Positions 52,197-62,261 of a stretch of 64,000 bases of DNA are shown here, in pieces. Below the pieces are notes generated by a model that was not told the origin of the DNA, made no database searches, and saw nothing but the letters and a program-made list of their open reading frames with translations. Within the stretch, counting starts at the first letter, position 1. Each line of letters opens with the position of its first letter. The DNA is from Ruminococcus sp. (GTDB lineage: Bacteria; Bacillota; Clostridia; Oscillospirales; Ruminococcaceae). The position numbers were made by a program, and so were the translations under genes. The stretch is taken from the NCBI GenBank assembly GCA_021205185.1, contig JAJPYB010000006.1, forward strand, positions 186,001-250,000, given 5' to 3'.

Positions 52197-54971
52197 ATGA
52201 ACATTTTTAAGAAGGCCGTGTCGCTGGCCGTTTGTTTAGCCTTGGCTGCGCAAACCGCAATGGTAGCATTTGCGGACACATCAGCTGACGAGGAGCAAAC
52301 CACAGACGACCCGGAGAGTATCGTTTCGCAAAGTGAGGACGTAGAAATTGCAGATTACGTTTTCGAGGGCGACACTCTTCCCTGTTCAGAAAACGACCCT
52401 GCTTATTACAAATATTACTACAATTCGCTATCCTCGACCATTTCAAAAGCCGTTTCCGGCGCATCCAGCCTGACGCATTTAAGTCAGTTTTCAGACTGCG
52501 ACAAGGTATATGGCATTGACGTTTCCTATTATCAGGGTACTATCGACTGGGATAAGGTAAAAGCTGCAGGAATTGATTACGTTATAATAAGAGTTGGATA
52601 TCGGGGCTACGGCAACGGAAAGCTCGTTCTTGACGACAACTTTAAAACGAACATCAAGGGCGCGCAGGCCGCAGGTCTTGACGTCGGCGTATACTTTTAC
52701 ACTCAGGCGATAAGCACAACAGAAGCCAAAGAGGAAGCAAACTTTGTATTAAAGTACATATCCAGCTACGATCTTGATCTGCCTGTATATTTCGACATTG
52801 AAAACGTCGATTACGACACAGGAAGACTTGATTCCGCAAATCTCAGCAAATCTGAGCTTACATCTCTTTGCACGACGTTTTGTAAAACAATAGTTGCAGG
52901 TGGCTACAAGGCTGGCGTTTACGCCAACAAGTATTGGCTGACCGATAAGCTTAATTCTTCGACTATTGCCAAAAGCTATCCTATATGGCTTGCGCAATAC
53001 GCTACAAAGGCAACCTACACAGGAACCTTTGATATGTGGCAGTATTCAAGCACAGGAACAGTAAGCGGTATCAGCGGTTATGTTGATATGGACGTTCGAT
53101 ACGTTGAACCTACAGCGCCAGACGCTCCGTCGTCGCTTACAATTTCAAGCTACACCTCCACTACAGCTACGCTTAAATGGAGCGCAGTTTCCGGCTGCGA
53201 CGGGTATAAGGTTTATAGGTATAATTCTTCAACTAAAGAAACGAAGCTGCTAACCACCACAACGAAAACCACCTATACCGTTACTCTTCCGACAGAAGCG
53301 CAAAAATATTATGTTACTGCGTACAATTCCGGCTCAAGCGAGGATTACGAGAGCGAACAGTCGTCAAGCATTACGCTTGCCAAAAATATGGTCAAAAACG
53401 TTTGCGTTAAAGCAAGAACGCAGTATACTATAACTCTTGGCTGGGATGCGGTTGACGACGCAGCAGGCTATGAAATCTGGAGCTATGATTATGATGATTG
53501 CAAATTCAAGCTTCTGACTCGTGTAACAAGCACAAAATATAAGGTTGAGGGTCTTGGCTGCGGAACAATATCAAGCTATAAAATAAGACCGTATTTTAAC
53601 GAGGACGGTACAGCGGAATATGTAAGTGGAACAAGCACGCTCGGGACCTATTCGCTTGCTTTTAAAACAGGAACATATACAGGAAAAACCTACAACCTGA
53701 CTGTTAAGTCTGTCACATCAAGCTCGATAACGCTTACCTGGACAGAAACATCAGCTAAGCATAACGGCTTTCAAATTTATATGTACGACCTGGACACCGA
53801 CGAAAGAACGCTTATTGCAACAACATCGAAAAACTCATATACGGTAACTGGTCTTTCAAAGGGACAAAGATGCAAATTCTGCGTTAGAGCGTATTATAAC
53901 AGATGCGGAAAGAAAATTCCTGGGCTCTCGTCCGCAGCATTGTATTGCACCAATACCCTTTCCGCTGTATCGGATCTTGCTATCACTACCAACACAAAGT
54001 CAAATTGCACGCTATCGTGGAGCAAGGTTTCAGGCGCTACTGGCTATAACATTTACGAAGTGGTTTCGGGCAAGGCAACTCTTGTAAAATCTACCACCAG
54101 CGTAAAAGCTACAATCAGCGGTCTTACAAAGGGAAGCTCACACAAGTACTTTGTTGTTCCATATAAAAAATCAAGCGGACAGAAGTACGAGGGAGTAGCT
54201 TCTTCCAAGCTCACTATTAAAATTGCAGCGGTGGCGCCGTCAAATATCACGGTAAAGTCATATGATACTACCTCTGTTAAGCTTAGCTGGAGTAAGGTTA
54301 CAGGCGCTACATCGTATAGAGTTTATGTATATGACAGCAGCAAAAAAACCTACGTTAAAAAAGGAACTACAACAAGCACATCATACACGCTAAAAAGCTT
54401 AAAGAAAAACACCACCTACAAGATCAAGGTAAAAACATTCTATGGCTCAACCGCAGGACTAGCGAGCAGCGCAAAGAGCATTTCTACTACTCCTACCACA
54501 CCGTCATCGTTTAAGGCTTCCTCGAAAGCTAACACAACCATTACCCTTTCGTGGAGCAAGGTATCCGGCGCAACGGGATATAGAATTTACTTATATGACA
54601 CAGAGGATGGCTCTTACGAAAAATTAACTGATACTGGTGCTGTTACTTCATATAAGGTAACTGGACTTTCTAAGGGCAGAAGATACAAGTTTAAGATACG
54701 AGCAATAAAGAAGGTCGGCGGAAAGAATTACTTTTCTTCTGCTTCATCGGCTCTTTCGGTTGTAACCTCAAGTGCTAAATACTTTAAAAAGACGTCCTCG
54801 TCTGCAACCACCATTACCGAAGGCTTAAATTATATTGGTGCTACGTCAACCTATGCTTATCGTGAAAAAATAGCATTAGTCAACGGCATTGGCAATTACA
54901 CCGGCACAGCCGCTCAAAACACATCAATGCTTAAAATGCTTAAAAATGGAACTCTTCTGATTCCACAGTAG
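52197..54971 (+). CDS. secreted GH25 lysozyme with six fibronectin type III repeats
   Basis: A 924-residue exported N-acetylmuramidase. The signal peptide is residues 1-26 (AFA-D), with an acidic spacer. The GH25 domain (about 104-305) has catalytic Asp108 (YGIDVSYYQG) and the Asp200-X-Glu202 pair (YFDIENV). Six FN3 repeats of about 90 residues each follow (openings such as SSLTISSYTSTTATLKWSAV and SNITVKSYDTTSVKLSWSKV). A C-terminal module of about 60 residues ends GNYTGTAAQNTSMLKMLKNG; I cannot name it. No sortase motif or SLH domain is seen. It probably cleaves glycan strands, either of the cell's own wall or of competitors. Confidence 0.92.
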   Translation: MNIFKKAVSLAVCLALAAQTAMVAFADTSADEEQTTDDPESIVSQSEDVEIADYVFEGDTLPCSENDPAYYKYYYNSLSSTISKAVSGASSLTHLSQFSDCDKVYGIDVSYYQGTIDWDKVKAAGIDYVIIRVGYRGYGNGKLVLDDNFKTNIKGAQAAGLDVGVYFYTQAISTTEAKEEANFVLKYISSYDLDLPVYFDIENVDYDTGRLDSANLSKSELTSLCTTFCKTIVAGGYKAGVYANKYWLTDKLNSSTIAKSYPIWLAQYATKATYTGTFDMWQYSSTGTVSGISGYVDMDVRYVEPTAPDAPSSLTISSYTSTTATLKWSAVSGCDGYKVYRYNSSTKETKLLTTTTKTTYTVTLPTEAQKYYVTAYNSGSSEDYESEQSSSITLAKNMVKNVCVKARTQYTITLGWDAVDDAAGYEIWSYDYDDCKFKLLTRVTSTKYKVEGLGCGTISSYKIRPYFNEDGTAEYVSGTSTLGTYSLAFKTGTYTGKTYNLTVKSVTSSSITLTWTETSAKHNGFQIYMYDLDTDERTLIATTSKNSYTVTGLSKGQRCKFCVRAYYNRCGKKIPGLSSAALYCTNTLSAVSDLAITTNTKSNCTLSWSKVSGATGYNIYEVVSGKATLVKSTTSVKATISGLTKGSSHKYFVVPYKKSSGQKYEGVASSKLTIKIAAVAPSNITVKSYDTTSVKLSWSKVTGATSYRVYVYDSSKKTYVKKGTTTSTSYTLKSLKKNTTYKIKVKTFYGSTAGLASSAKSISTTPTTPSSFKASSKANTTITLSWSKVSGATGYRIYLYDTEDGSYEKLTDTGAVTSYKVTGLSKGRRYKFKIRAIKKVGGKNYFSSASSALSVVTSSAKYFKKTSSSATTITEGLNYIGATSTYAYREKIALVNGIGNYTGTAAQNTSMLKMLKNGTLLIPQ

Positions 54972-54985
54972 TTTCACCATACACG

Positions 54986-55022
54986 AAGCCCCGATTTCAT
55001 AAAAGAAATCGGGGCTTGTTTT
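54986..55022 (+). terminator. terminator of the GH25 gene
   Basis: A perfect 13-bp stem AAGCCCCGATTTC and complement (54986-54998, 55005-55017) with a 6-base loop is followed by GTTTT. The stem may also slow transcripts arriving from glf on the other strand, but no T-run exists there. Confidence 0.92.
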
Positions 55023-55036
55023 ATGCGACTTTTTAG

Positions 55037-56155
55037 TTACTGCTCGCTTACGCTTCCAAACTCTTTCTTTACAGTTTCAAGCGCCGCGATAATTACCTTA
55101 TCCATATCATAATACTTGTACTCGCCAAGTCTTCCGCCAAAGATTACATTTTCCTCGGCGTCCGCTAACTGCTTGTACTTTGCATACAATGCGCTGTTTT
55201 TATCATTATTGACAGGATAATAAGGCTCATCTCCTGGCTTCCATTCAGCCGAATACTCCTTTGAAATAATCGTTGTCGGCGAAGAGGTAAACTCAAAGAA
55301 TTTATGCTCGATAATTCTTGTGTACGGGTGGTCGTGGTCGTTGTAGTTGACAACTGCGTTACCCTGAAAATTATCCGTGTCAAGCTCTGTCGTTTCAAAT
55401 CTTACGCTTCGATACTCAAGATTTCCAAAGCAAAAATCAAAATACGCATCAATAGCGCCGGTATATACTACCTTGTCGGCAACAGCGTCAAGCTCCGCCT
55501 TATCTTCAAGGTAATCCTTTTCAAGCACTACCTCAATCCCCTCAAGCATATTCTCTATCAGGCGAGTGTAACCGCCGATAGGAATACCCTGAAAGCTGTC
55601 GTTAAAATAGTTGTTGTCATAAGTAAATCTGACAGGAAGTCGCTTGATAATAAATGCGGGAAGCTCCTTACAGTCACGTCCCCACTGCTTTTCGGTATAG
55701 CACTTTACTAGCTTTTCGTAAATATCCCGTCCGACAAGCGAAATTGCCTGCTCCTCCAGGTTTTTCGGCTCGCCGACAACCTCCTTTTTCTGCTCGTCAA
55801 TAATAGCCTTCGCTTCAGCAGGAGTAGTAATATTCCACATCTTTGAAAACGTGTTCATATTAAATGGCATATTGTAAAACTCATCCTTGTATCTCGCAAT
55901 CGGCGAATTTGTATAGCGGTTAAATTCAGCGAAGCGCTGAACATAATTCCAGACAAATTTATCGCTCGTGTGGAAAATATGCGCTCCGTAAACGTGGACG
56001 TTGATTCCGCTTCTGTTTTCGGTATAGATATTTCCCGCTATGTGATTTCTCTTATCAATCACAAGGCAGGTTTTTCCATGCTTTTTCGCTTCGTAAGCAA
56101 AAACTGCTCCGTAAAGTCCTGCGCCTACTACAAGATAATCATAATGCTTATTCAT
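55037..56155 (-). CDS. glf: UDP-galactopyranose mutase
   Basis: Interconverts UDP-galactopyranose and UDP-galactofuranose using reduced FAD. The 372-residue form starts at ATG 56155 (MNKHYDYLVVGAGLYGAVFA), overlapping the previous gene by 8 bases; an extension to 56263 lies inside that gene. Also seen: VIDKRNHIAGN, HVYGAHIFHTSDKFVW, RYTNSPIARYKD and GGYTRLIENML. It supplies the donor for the GlfT2-like transferase two genes upstream. Confidence 0.95.
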   Translation of the reverse strand: MNKHYDYLVVGAGLYGAVFAYEAKKHGKTCLVIDKRNHIAGNIYTENRSGINVHVYGAHIFHTSDKFVWNYVQRFAEFNRYTNSPIARYKDEFYNMPFNMNTFSKMWNITTPAEAKAIIDEQKKEVVGEPKNLEEQAISLVGRDIYEKLVKCYTEKQWGRDCKELPAFIIKRLPVRFTYDNNYFNDSFQGIPIGGYTRLIENMLEGIEVVLEKDYLEDKAELDAVADKVVYTGAIDAYFDFCFGNLEYRSVRFETTELDTDNFQGNAVVNYNDHDHPYTRIIEHKFFEFTSSPTTIISKEYSAEWKPGDEPYYPVNNDKNSALYAKYKQLADAEENVIFGGRLGEYKYYDMDKVIIAALETVKKEFGSVSEQ

Positions 56156-58556
56156 TTGTCTGCTTCCTTTCCTCGTAAACGCTGTATACACAATTCGTCT
56201 TGATTTCCTTTGGCGAGAAGAGTGCGTTTTTAAGCCATGCTCTTGAGCTTTTACGAATTTCATTTAATTTAACATTCGGCTCTGTATAATCAAGTCCGTC
56301 AAGCAAGCTCATATTTTGAGTTATAGCGTCAGCGTTTTCAAAAAGCCTGTCGATAAGTCCGATAGGCGTAAGCAGCGATACAAATCTTTGCGCTCCGCGC
56401 TTTGCGTTTGAAAGGGTCAAGAACGGTCTTTCAAATATTATCGAGAATATTGTTCCGTGGAAGGAATCGGTTACAACCGAGCTTGAATTTTTGTAATACC
56501 AAAGCCACTCGTAAAGGTCCACCTCGTATTTAAATTCAATTCTCGCTCCGTCTGCTTCGTAAACAAACGGCTTTGCAATTTTCTGCTCTGGACTTAAATA
56601 TCCAAAGCTTCTGACATTTCCCTCCCAAAGCCACGGCGGCTCGTCAAGCAAAACTATAATTTTGCAGCCTTTTTCAGCGGACAACCTTTTAAGCTGCTCG
56701 CCAACCTGCTCATTCGGGTCTAATATATAAGCTAAAATATAGTCGTCCTCTTCGGAAATATTTGCCTTGCTTATAAGCTCCTCGTATCCTTCCATTGGAC
56801 AAAGGAAGGTCGGGTCGCAAACCTCAACGGCTTCGATTCCAAAGGTATCTCTGCAAATCTCACGGGAAAGCGTATCACGAACAGAAACGTGGTCAAATCT
56901 CTTGAAGTTAAACTCACTCGCCGCTCTGTCAATTTCAGAGCCTCTGTACTCCTTGCCGAACGACGTTCCATAAGCAATTTTCTTTTTGCTGTTATCGGCA
57001 AAGCCTAAGAAGTAGGTCTGCTTGTACGGACGACTGAGTCCAATATTCCAAAGCTGGTCCGAGCCTACAATAAATGCGTCGCAATGATTGTTAAGCTTAT
57101 CAAGCTCGTCAACCGAATATTTTGCGCTGACGTCATAAAATTCGTCGGCAATTTTTCTCGGATGCGTTTTAGTATAGGTGATTTCGTTCTTTGGCTTCAA
57201 AGCGTTTTCAATCATCAGAACGGAAAGTCCCATGTCGTTAAGAACTCTGTGCAAAGCGTAGTAGGTCGCCATACTTCCGTAATTTCTTCCATACCAAAGT
57301 CCGATAACGCCAATGTCGTACTTCGCTCTGAGCGAATATTCAACAGCCTTGTCAAGCGTCGAATGGCGAAGAATCTTATAGAACTGCTTTTTACCTCTCG
57401 GTAATCTGAGCTTTCTGCCGAAGCGATTATTTCTTCTGGCGAAGGTATACGAAACCTCCTCAAGCGTTTTAAGGCTTTCCTTTACGTTATTCAGAAGTGC
57501 TTCGCCCTTCGGGTTGTTTACAAGCACAACGCTTGTTCCCAGATTGTCGTTAAGCTCCTCCTTGTACTTGGAAATTCCCCAGAAGTCGCCAATCGACAAA
57601 TCACCCTGTCTTGGTGCCGGCGCAAACATACAATCAGCGCAAACGCTGTTAAGTCCAACGCCTGAATGCATAGCCTTTTCGTAGCGGTCGATTGAAATTC
57701 CTGCGCTTAAATGCCTGCCGTCCTTAGTAATTGCAGTACAGTTAAACGAGCTGTATCCAAACTCCTTGGTTCTGAATTTATAGTCGGCGAGGTTCTCTCT
57801 ACCGAAGGTTTCGTCAAGATACCTGTGAAAAACCATTATTGACGGCGAACCGTGGCAAACAAGATCTACAACGTACAGGTTTTCATAATCCTTTTTGAGG
57901 TAATTTCTAAGTCCCGCCGACTGACAAGGAGTACCTGTAAAAAGAACTATTTTACCGCTCGTCAAAAGCTCCTTTATATCTCTGAAAGTGCTTCCCAATC
58001 TGCTTTGAGCGTACTTAGAACCACGAAGTCTGTACATCTGCTCCGGGCTTGTGATTATAATATGCTCGACTGAAAAATCTTCGGCAAGCGCTGCGCCGCA
58101 AACCGCTCCGCCCTGTGAGAAGACGTAGTCTGCTATCATTGAAAACATTCCGCCCGACGAGCTCTGGCGGCGAATTTCGTCGTCATCCGCCATCGCCGCA
58201 TAGCATTTAGGGTCAGGGTCGTTCGTCTTTGGCGTGTTTATAATAGGACAGGTCTTTGCGCAAAGACCGCAGCTTATACATTTTTCCTTATCAAGAACTG
58301 GCGTATAAAAGCCGTTTATATCCTGCCTTAACTCAATCGCATTAACAGGGCAGCAGCTCTGACAAGCCGAACAGCCGCAGCACCAATCGTGCTTTAAATC
58401 AAGTATTGTTTTTGGGTCCGGGGTAACGGTGACCGCCGTTTGCGTTTGAGGTGGGATATTTTGCTTTGGTACTTCAGCAATTTCTTTTTTGCTGTCCTGA
58501 AAGAACGCTTGCTTTGCAGCTTTAAGCGTTCTCACAATTCGGTTGTCCTTGTTCAT
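56148..58556 (-). CDS. FrhB-type iron-sulfur flavoprotein fused to polysaccharide pyruvyltransferase
   Basis: An 802-residue fusion. Residues 50-110 carry two [4Fe-4S] motifs (Cys59-62-65-69 and Cys93-96-99-103). Residues about 115-400 match the F420 hydrogenase/dehydrogenase beta-subunit (FrhB) domains (SSSGGMFSMIADYVFSQGG, FTGTPCQSAGLRNYL, GDLSIGDFWGISKY). From about 415 is a polysaccharide pyruvyltransferase domain (IGLWYGRNYGSMATYYAL, VGSDQLWN, VTDSFHGTIFSIIF). It may add a pyruvate ketal to, or otherwise redox-modify, a glycan unit. It overlaps the galactofuranosyltransferase by 4 bases and glf by 8. Which reaction the FrhB half performs is unknown. Confidence 0.88.
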   Translation of the reverse strand: MNKDNRIVRTLKAAKQAFFQDSKKEIAEVPKQNIPPQTQTAVTVTPDPKTILDLKHDWCCGCSACQSCCPVNAIELRQDINGFYTPVLDKEKCISCGLCAKTCPIINTPKTNDPDPKCYAAMADDDEIRRQSSSGGMFSMIADYVFSQGGAVCGAALAEDFSVEHIIITSPEQMYRLRGSKYAQSRLGSTFRDIKELLTSGKIVLFTGTPCQSAGLRNYLKKDYENLYVVDLVCHGSPSIMVFHRYLDETFGRENLADYKFRTKEFGYSSFNCTAITKDGRHLSAGISIDRYEKAMHSGVGLNSVCADCMFAPAPRQGDLSIGDFWGISKYKEELNDNLGTSVVLVNNPKGEALLNNVKESLKTLEEVSYTFARRNNRFGRKLRLPRGKKQFYKILRHSTLDKAVEYSLRAKYDIGVIGLWYGRNYGSMATYYALHRVLNDMGLSVLMIENALKPKNEITYTKTHPRKIADEFYDVSAKYSVDELDKLNNHCDAFIVGSDQLWNIGLSRPYKQTYFLGFADNSKKKIAYGTSFGKEYRGSEIDRAASEFNFKRFDHVSVRDTLSREICRDTFGIEAVEVCDPTFLCPMEGYEELISKANISEEDDYILAYILDPNEQVGEQLKRLSAEKGCKIIVLLDEPPWLWEGNVRSFGYLSPEQKIAKPFVYEADGARIEFKYEVDLYEWLWYYKNSSSVVTDSFHGTIFSIIFERPFLTLSNAKRGAQRFVSLLTPIGLIDRLFENADAITQNMSLLDGLDYTEPNVKLNEIRKSSRAWLKNALFSPKEIKTNCVYSVYEERKQTNE

Positions 58557-60397
58557 ATTCCCAAATACTCCTTCCAGAATTGCAACGAGGTCATTTCCTC
58601 CATAGCTTCTCTGTACTGCGCTTCAACAGCAACGTGGTTCTTCTCATAATTCTTCATCGTTTTTCTGTATCTCTTAATCAATGAAAAGCAACGCTTTCTG
58701 TCCATTTCTCTCATACAAACAGTATTGTCGTTTGCGTTCATAGCAATAAGGCGCTTTCTCTTAAAATACTTTCCGGGAGAATAAAACCAATCGTAAGCCA
58801 CAACCACAGGACGGCTCTTAAGCAAAAATCCCGGCAGAAGATGTCCGTTTACCGTTATCTTAAAAAAGAACTTATTTATCGTACTCAGTCGCCAGTATTC
58901 ATATGGGTCGCCCTCCGCCCACTCGTGGTTTTTCTTAAACTCGCTTATTGGCATAAGCTTCTCGTTCTTTGCGCCATGAGCCTTGATAATTTCTTCGCCG
59001 TTTGCGTTCTTTAAAAACTCAGGGCCCTTCATAAAGTCATCTATCGAGTCTAGTATCTGCTCGGCATTGTTGTAAGCAAATCTTGAAATATCTCTCCAGA
59101 AAAGTCCTTTAAGCCTTTTCATAATATCTATCTCGGGAAAAATATTGCTTGCCGCTTGAATTACAAGGCTATTTCTGTGAACCTGATAAAGCTCCATAGA
59201 AGCTACAAACTTTCCTGCAAAGCCAACGTGCCAGATGCAGATTCCGTTAAGCGTTATAAAGGTCGCCTTATTTCTTAAGCTGAACTCAACATCGTCGCCT
59301 CTTACAAATACAGGCAGCGGCAGTCCGTTTTTCTCGATACACTGAACAGGAATACAGCAGTACCACCAACCGGCGTAGGAATTATCCATTTTGCGCTTTG
59401 CCATTTCCTCGTTCTTGACAAGGGAGGAAGCAAGACGCATATCCATTCTTTCCTTGACAGGTCCGTATGAAGCGTCCTCAGGATGAACGTATCCGACGTC
59501 CTCATACTGAATCTCTCTCGAGTCGTAGTCAAACATAGCTCCGCTTACAAACGAGTCCTTGTACTCGTCCTTCAGTATTCTGAGCAGGTAATATGTCCGA
59601 AACAGGCTTTCGCACATAATAAGTACATCGTCGTCCATCAGCAGAACGTGAGTTGGCTTTTCAGGCAGACTCATAGCTTCGATCATACCTCTTGTAAAGC
59701 CGCCGGCTCCGCCGACGTTCGGGTTTGGGTAAACCTTTAAATCCTCACAGTCAAACTCCTTCGGATCAAGCGTTCTGCCGTTGTCGATAACGTGAACGAA
59801 GATATGTCCTTTAAGGTCGCTTCCCTCGCAAAGCACGTTTTTCTTCAAAAGCGCAATGTTGTTTTTAATGTATGCTTCCTTCTTAAAGGTAGTAGACGCA
59901 AGCGAGATTTTAACATTCTTCATATTTTCCTCGTCAACTACTCCCTGATAGCTTGCCTTATAAATGCAAAACTCCTCAAGAGCCGTAATATTAAAAGCGA
60001 TAAGCGGCTTGTCGGTTTCAGGAATGTCAATAATAAGCTCCGTCTTCTCGTCGCTTTCAATGATTCTCTGCAGCAGAACGTTTCTGTTTACGTTCTTTGA
60101 GTTTCTGAAAAGCTCCTCGATTTCAAGCGAGCCCTTGCCCTTAAAGGTAAGCTTTAGCTTAAACGACTTTACATTAGTATGCTCAGACCAGCTTTCAGTT
60201 TGCAAACAGTTAAAATATGTCCCGAAGTCAATACAGTCATACCTTTTAATAATATGACACTTGTCTTCGGGATTATACACCATCGCCATTTTTTGGTTTT
60301 TGTCAGAGCTCGTGTGAACAAGCTCAACATAGCTTCTGATATTAGCATCCGAATCGTGCTGCATGATAATATTCTGAAGCTTCAACACCTTTTCCAT
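58553..60397 (-). CDS. GlfT2-like galactofuranosyltransferase (GT2)
   Basis: A 614-residue glycosyltransferase with the GlfT2 plan. The N-terminal beta domain includes FGTYFNCLQTESWSEHT, the GT-A domain has Asp255-Asp256-Asp257 (LLMDDDVLI), an acceptor Trp pair (344-345), Asp368-Asp369 with Glu371 (VRGDDVEFS) and Trp389-His390, then a helical C-terminal region. These positions are very close to the metal ligands and base of mycobacterial GlfT2 (Asp256, Asp258, Asp372, His396). It probably polymerises galactofuranose from UDP-Galf made by glf. Confidence 0.9.
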   Translation of the reverse strand: MEKVLKLQNIIMQHDSDANIRSYVELVHTSSDKNQKMAMVYNPEDKCHIIKRYDCIDFGTYFNCLQTESWSEHTNVKSFKLKLTFKGKGSLEIEELFRNSKNVNRNVLLQRIIESDEKTELIIDIPETDKPLIAFNITALEEFCIYKASYQGVVDEENMKNVKISLASTTFKKEAYIKNNIALLKKNVLCEGSDLKGHIFVHVIDNGRTLDPKEFDCEDLKVYPNPNVGGAGGFTRGMIEAMSLPEKPTHVLLMDDDVLIMCESLFRTYYLLRILKDEYKDSFVSGAMFDYDSREIQYEDVGYVHPEDASYGPVKERMDMRLASSLVKNEEMAKRKMDNSYAGWWYCCIPVQCIEKNGLPLPVFVRGDDVEFSLRNKATFITLNGICIWHVGFAGKFVASMELYQVHRNSLVIQAASNIFPEIDIMKRLKGLFWRDISRFAYNNAEQILDSIDDFMKGPEFLKNANGEEIIKAHGAKNEKLMPISEFKKNHEWAEGDPYEYWRLSTINKFFFKITVNGHLLPGFLLKSRPVVVAYDWFYSPGKYFKRKRLIAMNANDNTVCMREMDRKRCFSLIKRYRKTMKNYEKNHVAVEAQYREAMEEMTSLQFWKEYLGI

Positions 60398-60423
60398 AGT
60401 ATAGACACCTTTCCATATACAAT

Positions 60424-61296
60424 CTATCCCCCAAGTGTCCTTTTTTTCTTTTTAGCTGCAATTTCTTGCGCTTGTTTTTTTAGTTCCCTTGCCTTTTTAT
60501 CCTTTTCAGCTTTTTCCTTAGCCTTCTTTTCCCCAATGGTAGCCTCGTACTCGTCGCAGACCTCTTTAATATCGCCCTGCATTACTACCTCACCCTTGTT
60601 AAGCCACAACGCCTTATCGCACATTGACCTTACGGTATTCATATTGTGCGAAACGAAAAGCAGCGTAGTTCCGTTGTTTAGCATTTCGTTCATCTTGTTC
60701 ATACACTTTTTTCTGAACAAAACGTCGCCTACTGATAAAACCTCGTCGACTATCAAAATATCAGGCTCTACCATTGTAGCTACCGAAAATCCAAGACGTG
60801 ATTTCATTCCCGAAGAAAAGTTCTTGACAGGCGAGTCAAGAAAATCCTCAAGCTCTGAAAATTCAACAATCTCGTCAAATTTCTCATCTATAAACTTTTT
60901 TGTGTGTCCTAAAATACAGCCGTTTAGATAAATATTTTCTCTTGCCGTAAGCTTCGGATCAATTCCTGCCGAAAGCTCAATAAGAGAAGCTATCGTGCCG
61001 TTTACGGTAACCGTACCCTTGTACGGCTTTAGAATTTTGCTTATCGCCTTTAAAATTGTAGATTTTCCGCTTCCGTTGGTTCCTATTATCGCCCAAGCTT
61101 CACCCTTTTTAACTTTAAGACTAACGTCCTTGAGCGCTAAAAATTCCTGAAACATCAGCTCGTGCTTTACAAGCTTTACAAAATACTCTTTTAAGTTATC
61201 TATCTTCTCCGTCGCCTTGTTAAATCGAATTGTCAAATGGTCGACGTCGATTATATACTCACTTTCAGGTGAGGAAACGATTGTTGTGTTTTCCAT
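60424..61296 (-). CDS. polysaccharide ABC exporter ATP-binding protein (Wzt/TagH-like)
   Basis: A 290-residue ATPase with an N-terminal extension (about 50 residues) typical of the teichoic acid/O-antigen exporters. Walker A is GTNGSGKST (72-80), the signature FSSGMKSRLGFSVA and Walker B ILIVDEVLSVGD. The C-terminal glycan-binding domain of long Wzt proteins is absent; the protein ends in a Lys-rich helix. Paired with the permease gene 13 bases upstream, it should export the lipid-linked galactan. Confidence 0.92.
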   Translation of the reverse strand: MENTTIVSSPESEYIIDVDHLTIRFNKATEKIDNLKEYFVKLVKHELMFQEFLALKDVSLKVKKGEAWAIIGTNGSGKSTILKAISKILKPYKGTVTVNGTIASLIELSAGIDPKLTARENIYLNGCILGHTKKFIDEKFDEIVEFSELEDFLDSPVKNFSSGMKSRLGFSVATMVEPDILIVDEVLSVGDVLFRKKCMNKMNEMLNNGTTLLFVSHNMNTVRSMCDKALWLNKGEVVMQGDIKEVCDEYEATIGEKKAKEKAEKDKKARELKKQAQEIAAKKKKRTLGG

Positions 61297-61309
61297 TTTT
61301 TCGCCCTCC

Positions 61310-62203
61310 CTAAATATAAAGAATAAACTTGTCCTGCTTGCGCTTAAAGAAGTATGTTCCGATAAAGAACATTATAAGCGCATAAGCTGTTCCCAAAATA
61401 AAGTCGTAAATGTCGACTTCCGCCCAATAGGGAATATCTCCGCCGAGTGTTGGCGTCCACAGGAAGTATCTAAACTGCTTTATATAAATGTATAGCGGGT
61501 TCAAATAATCAATTATCTTAGCCAGGTAGGTGGCATATGGTATACCTCCTGCCGCAAGCTGCTCGGCACCCTCTTCGTAAAACCTTCCAACATCATAAAA
61601 TATCGCAGAGCAATACATCCACATTGTAGCGAATGCGTTGTAAATATAGCGAATATCTCTGAAAAATACGTGTAGCTGCGCAAGTAGAAAACCAAATCCC
61701 AGCGAGAAAATATAAGCCTGAACAACAACTATTACAAAGCCCAGATTAAAAAACGAAAACAAACAAACGCCGTCCTTGATTGAGAAAAACGCCATTACAA
61801 GCACAAGCGCTCCCAGGCTGAACACAAAGTCCACCATAGACGAGGTTATCTTCGCCATTGGAAACATAAATTTTGAAACGTAAGTCTTTTTCAGAAGCGT
61901 TGTATTGTCTGTAATTGATCCAAGCGCTTTTTTGCACGCAGTATTTACAAACTCATACATCGTTCTACCTGTTAAAAGGTATATCGGGAAGTATTCTATT
62001 CCTCTTTGGAACAAGAACGAAAATACCACCGACATTATAATCATTATCAAAAGCGGGTTTAAAATGCTCCACAAATAGCCTAAAAAGCTCCTGCGGTATT
62101 TAAGCTTTAAATCCCTCTGTACAAGCTGTGCTAACAGGTCCTTAAATTTAAAGACCTCCCAAAACGAGCCTTCCTTAGGCTCTCTTTTTGTAAGTGTTGC
62201 CAT
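61310..62203 (-). CDS. polysaccharide ABC exporter permease (Wzm/TagG-like)
   Basis: A 297-residue ABC-2 permease with six spans, starting with the interface helix and FKDLLAQLVQRDLKLKYRRSFLGYLWSILNP (over residues 18-50), typical of polyol phosphate/O-antigen exporters. Partner of the ATPase at 60424-61296. Confidence 0.92.
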   Translation of the reverse strand: MATLTKREPKEGSFWEVFKFKDLLAQLVQRDLKLKYRRSFLGYLWSILNPLLIMIIMSVVFSFLFQRGIEYFPIYLLTGRTMYEFVNTACKKALGSITDNTTLLKKTYVSKFMFPMAKITSSMVDFVFSLGALVLVMAFFSIKDGVCLFSFFNLGFVIVVVQAYIFSLGFGFLLAQLHVFFRDIRYIYNAFATMWMYCSAIFYDVGRFYEEGAEQLAAGGIPYATYLAKIIDYLNPLYIYIKQFRYFLWTPTLGGDIPYWAEVDIYDFILGTAYALIMFFIGTYFFKRKQDKFILYI

Positions 62204-62261
62204 TTTTGTCCTCCGTATTTTAATCCTTTAAAATAGCGTTCCCCTTTAAACGTCAGAAGCT

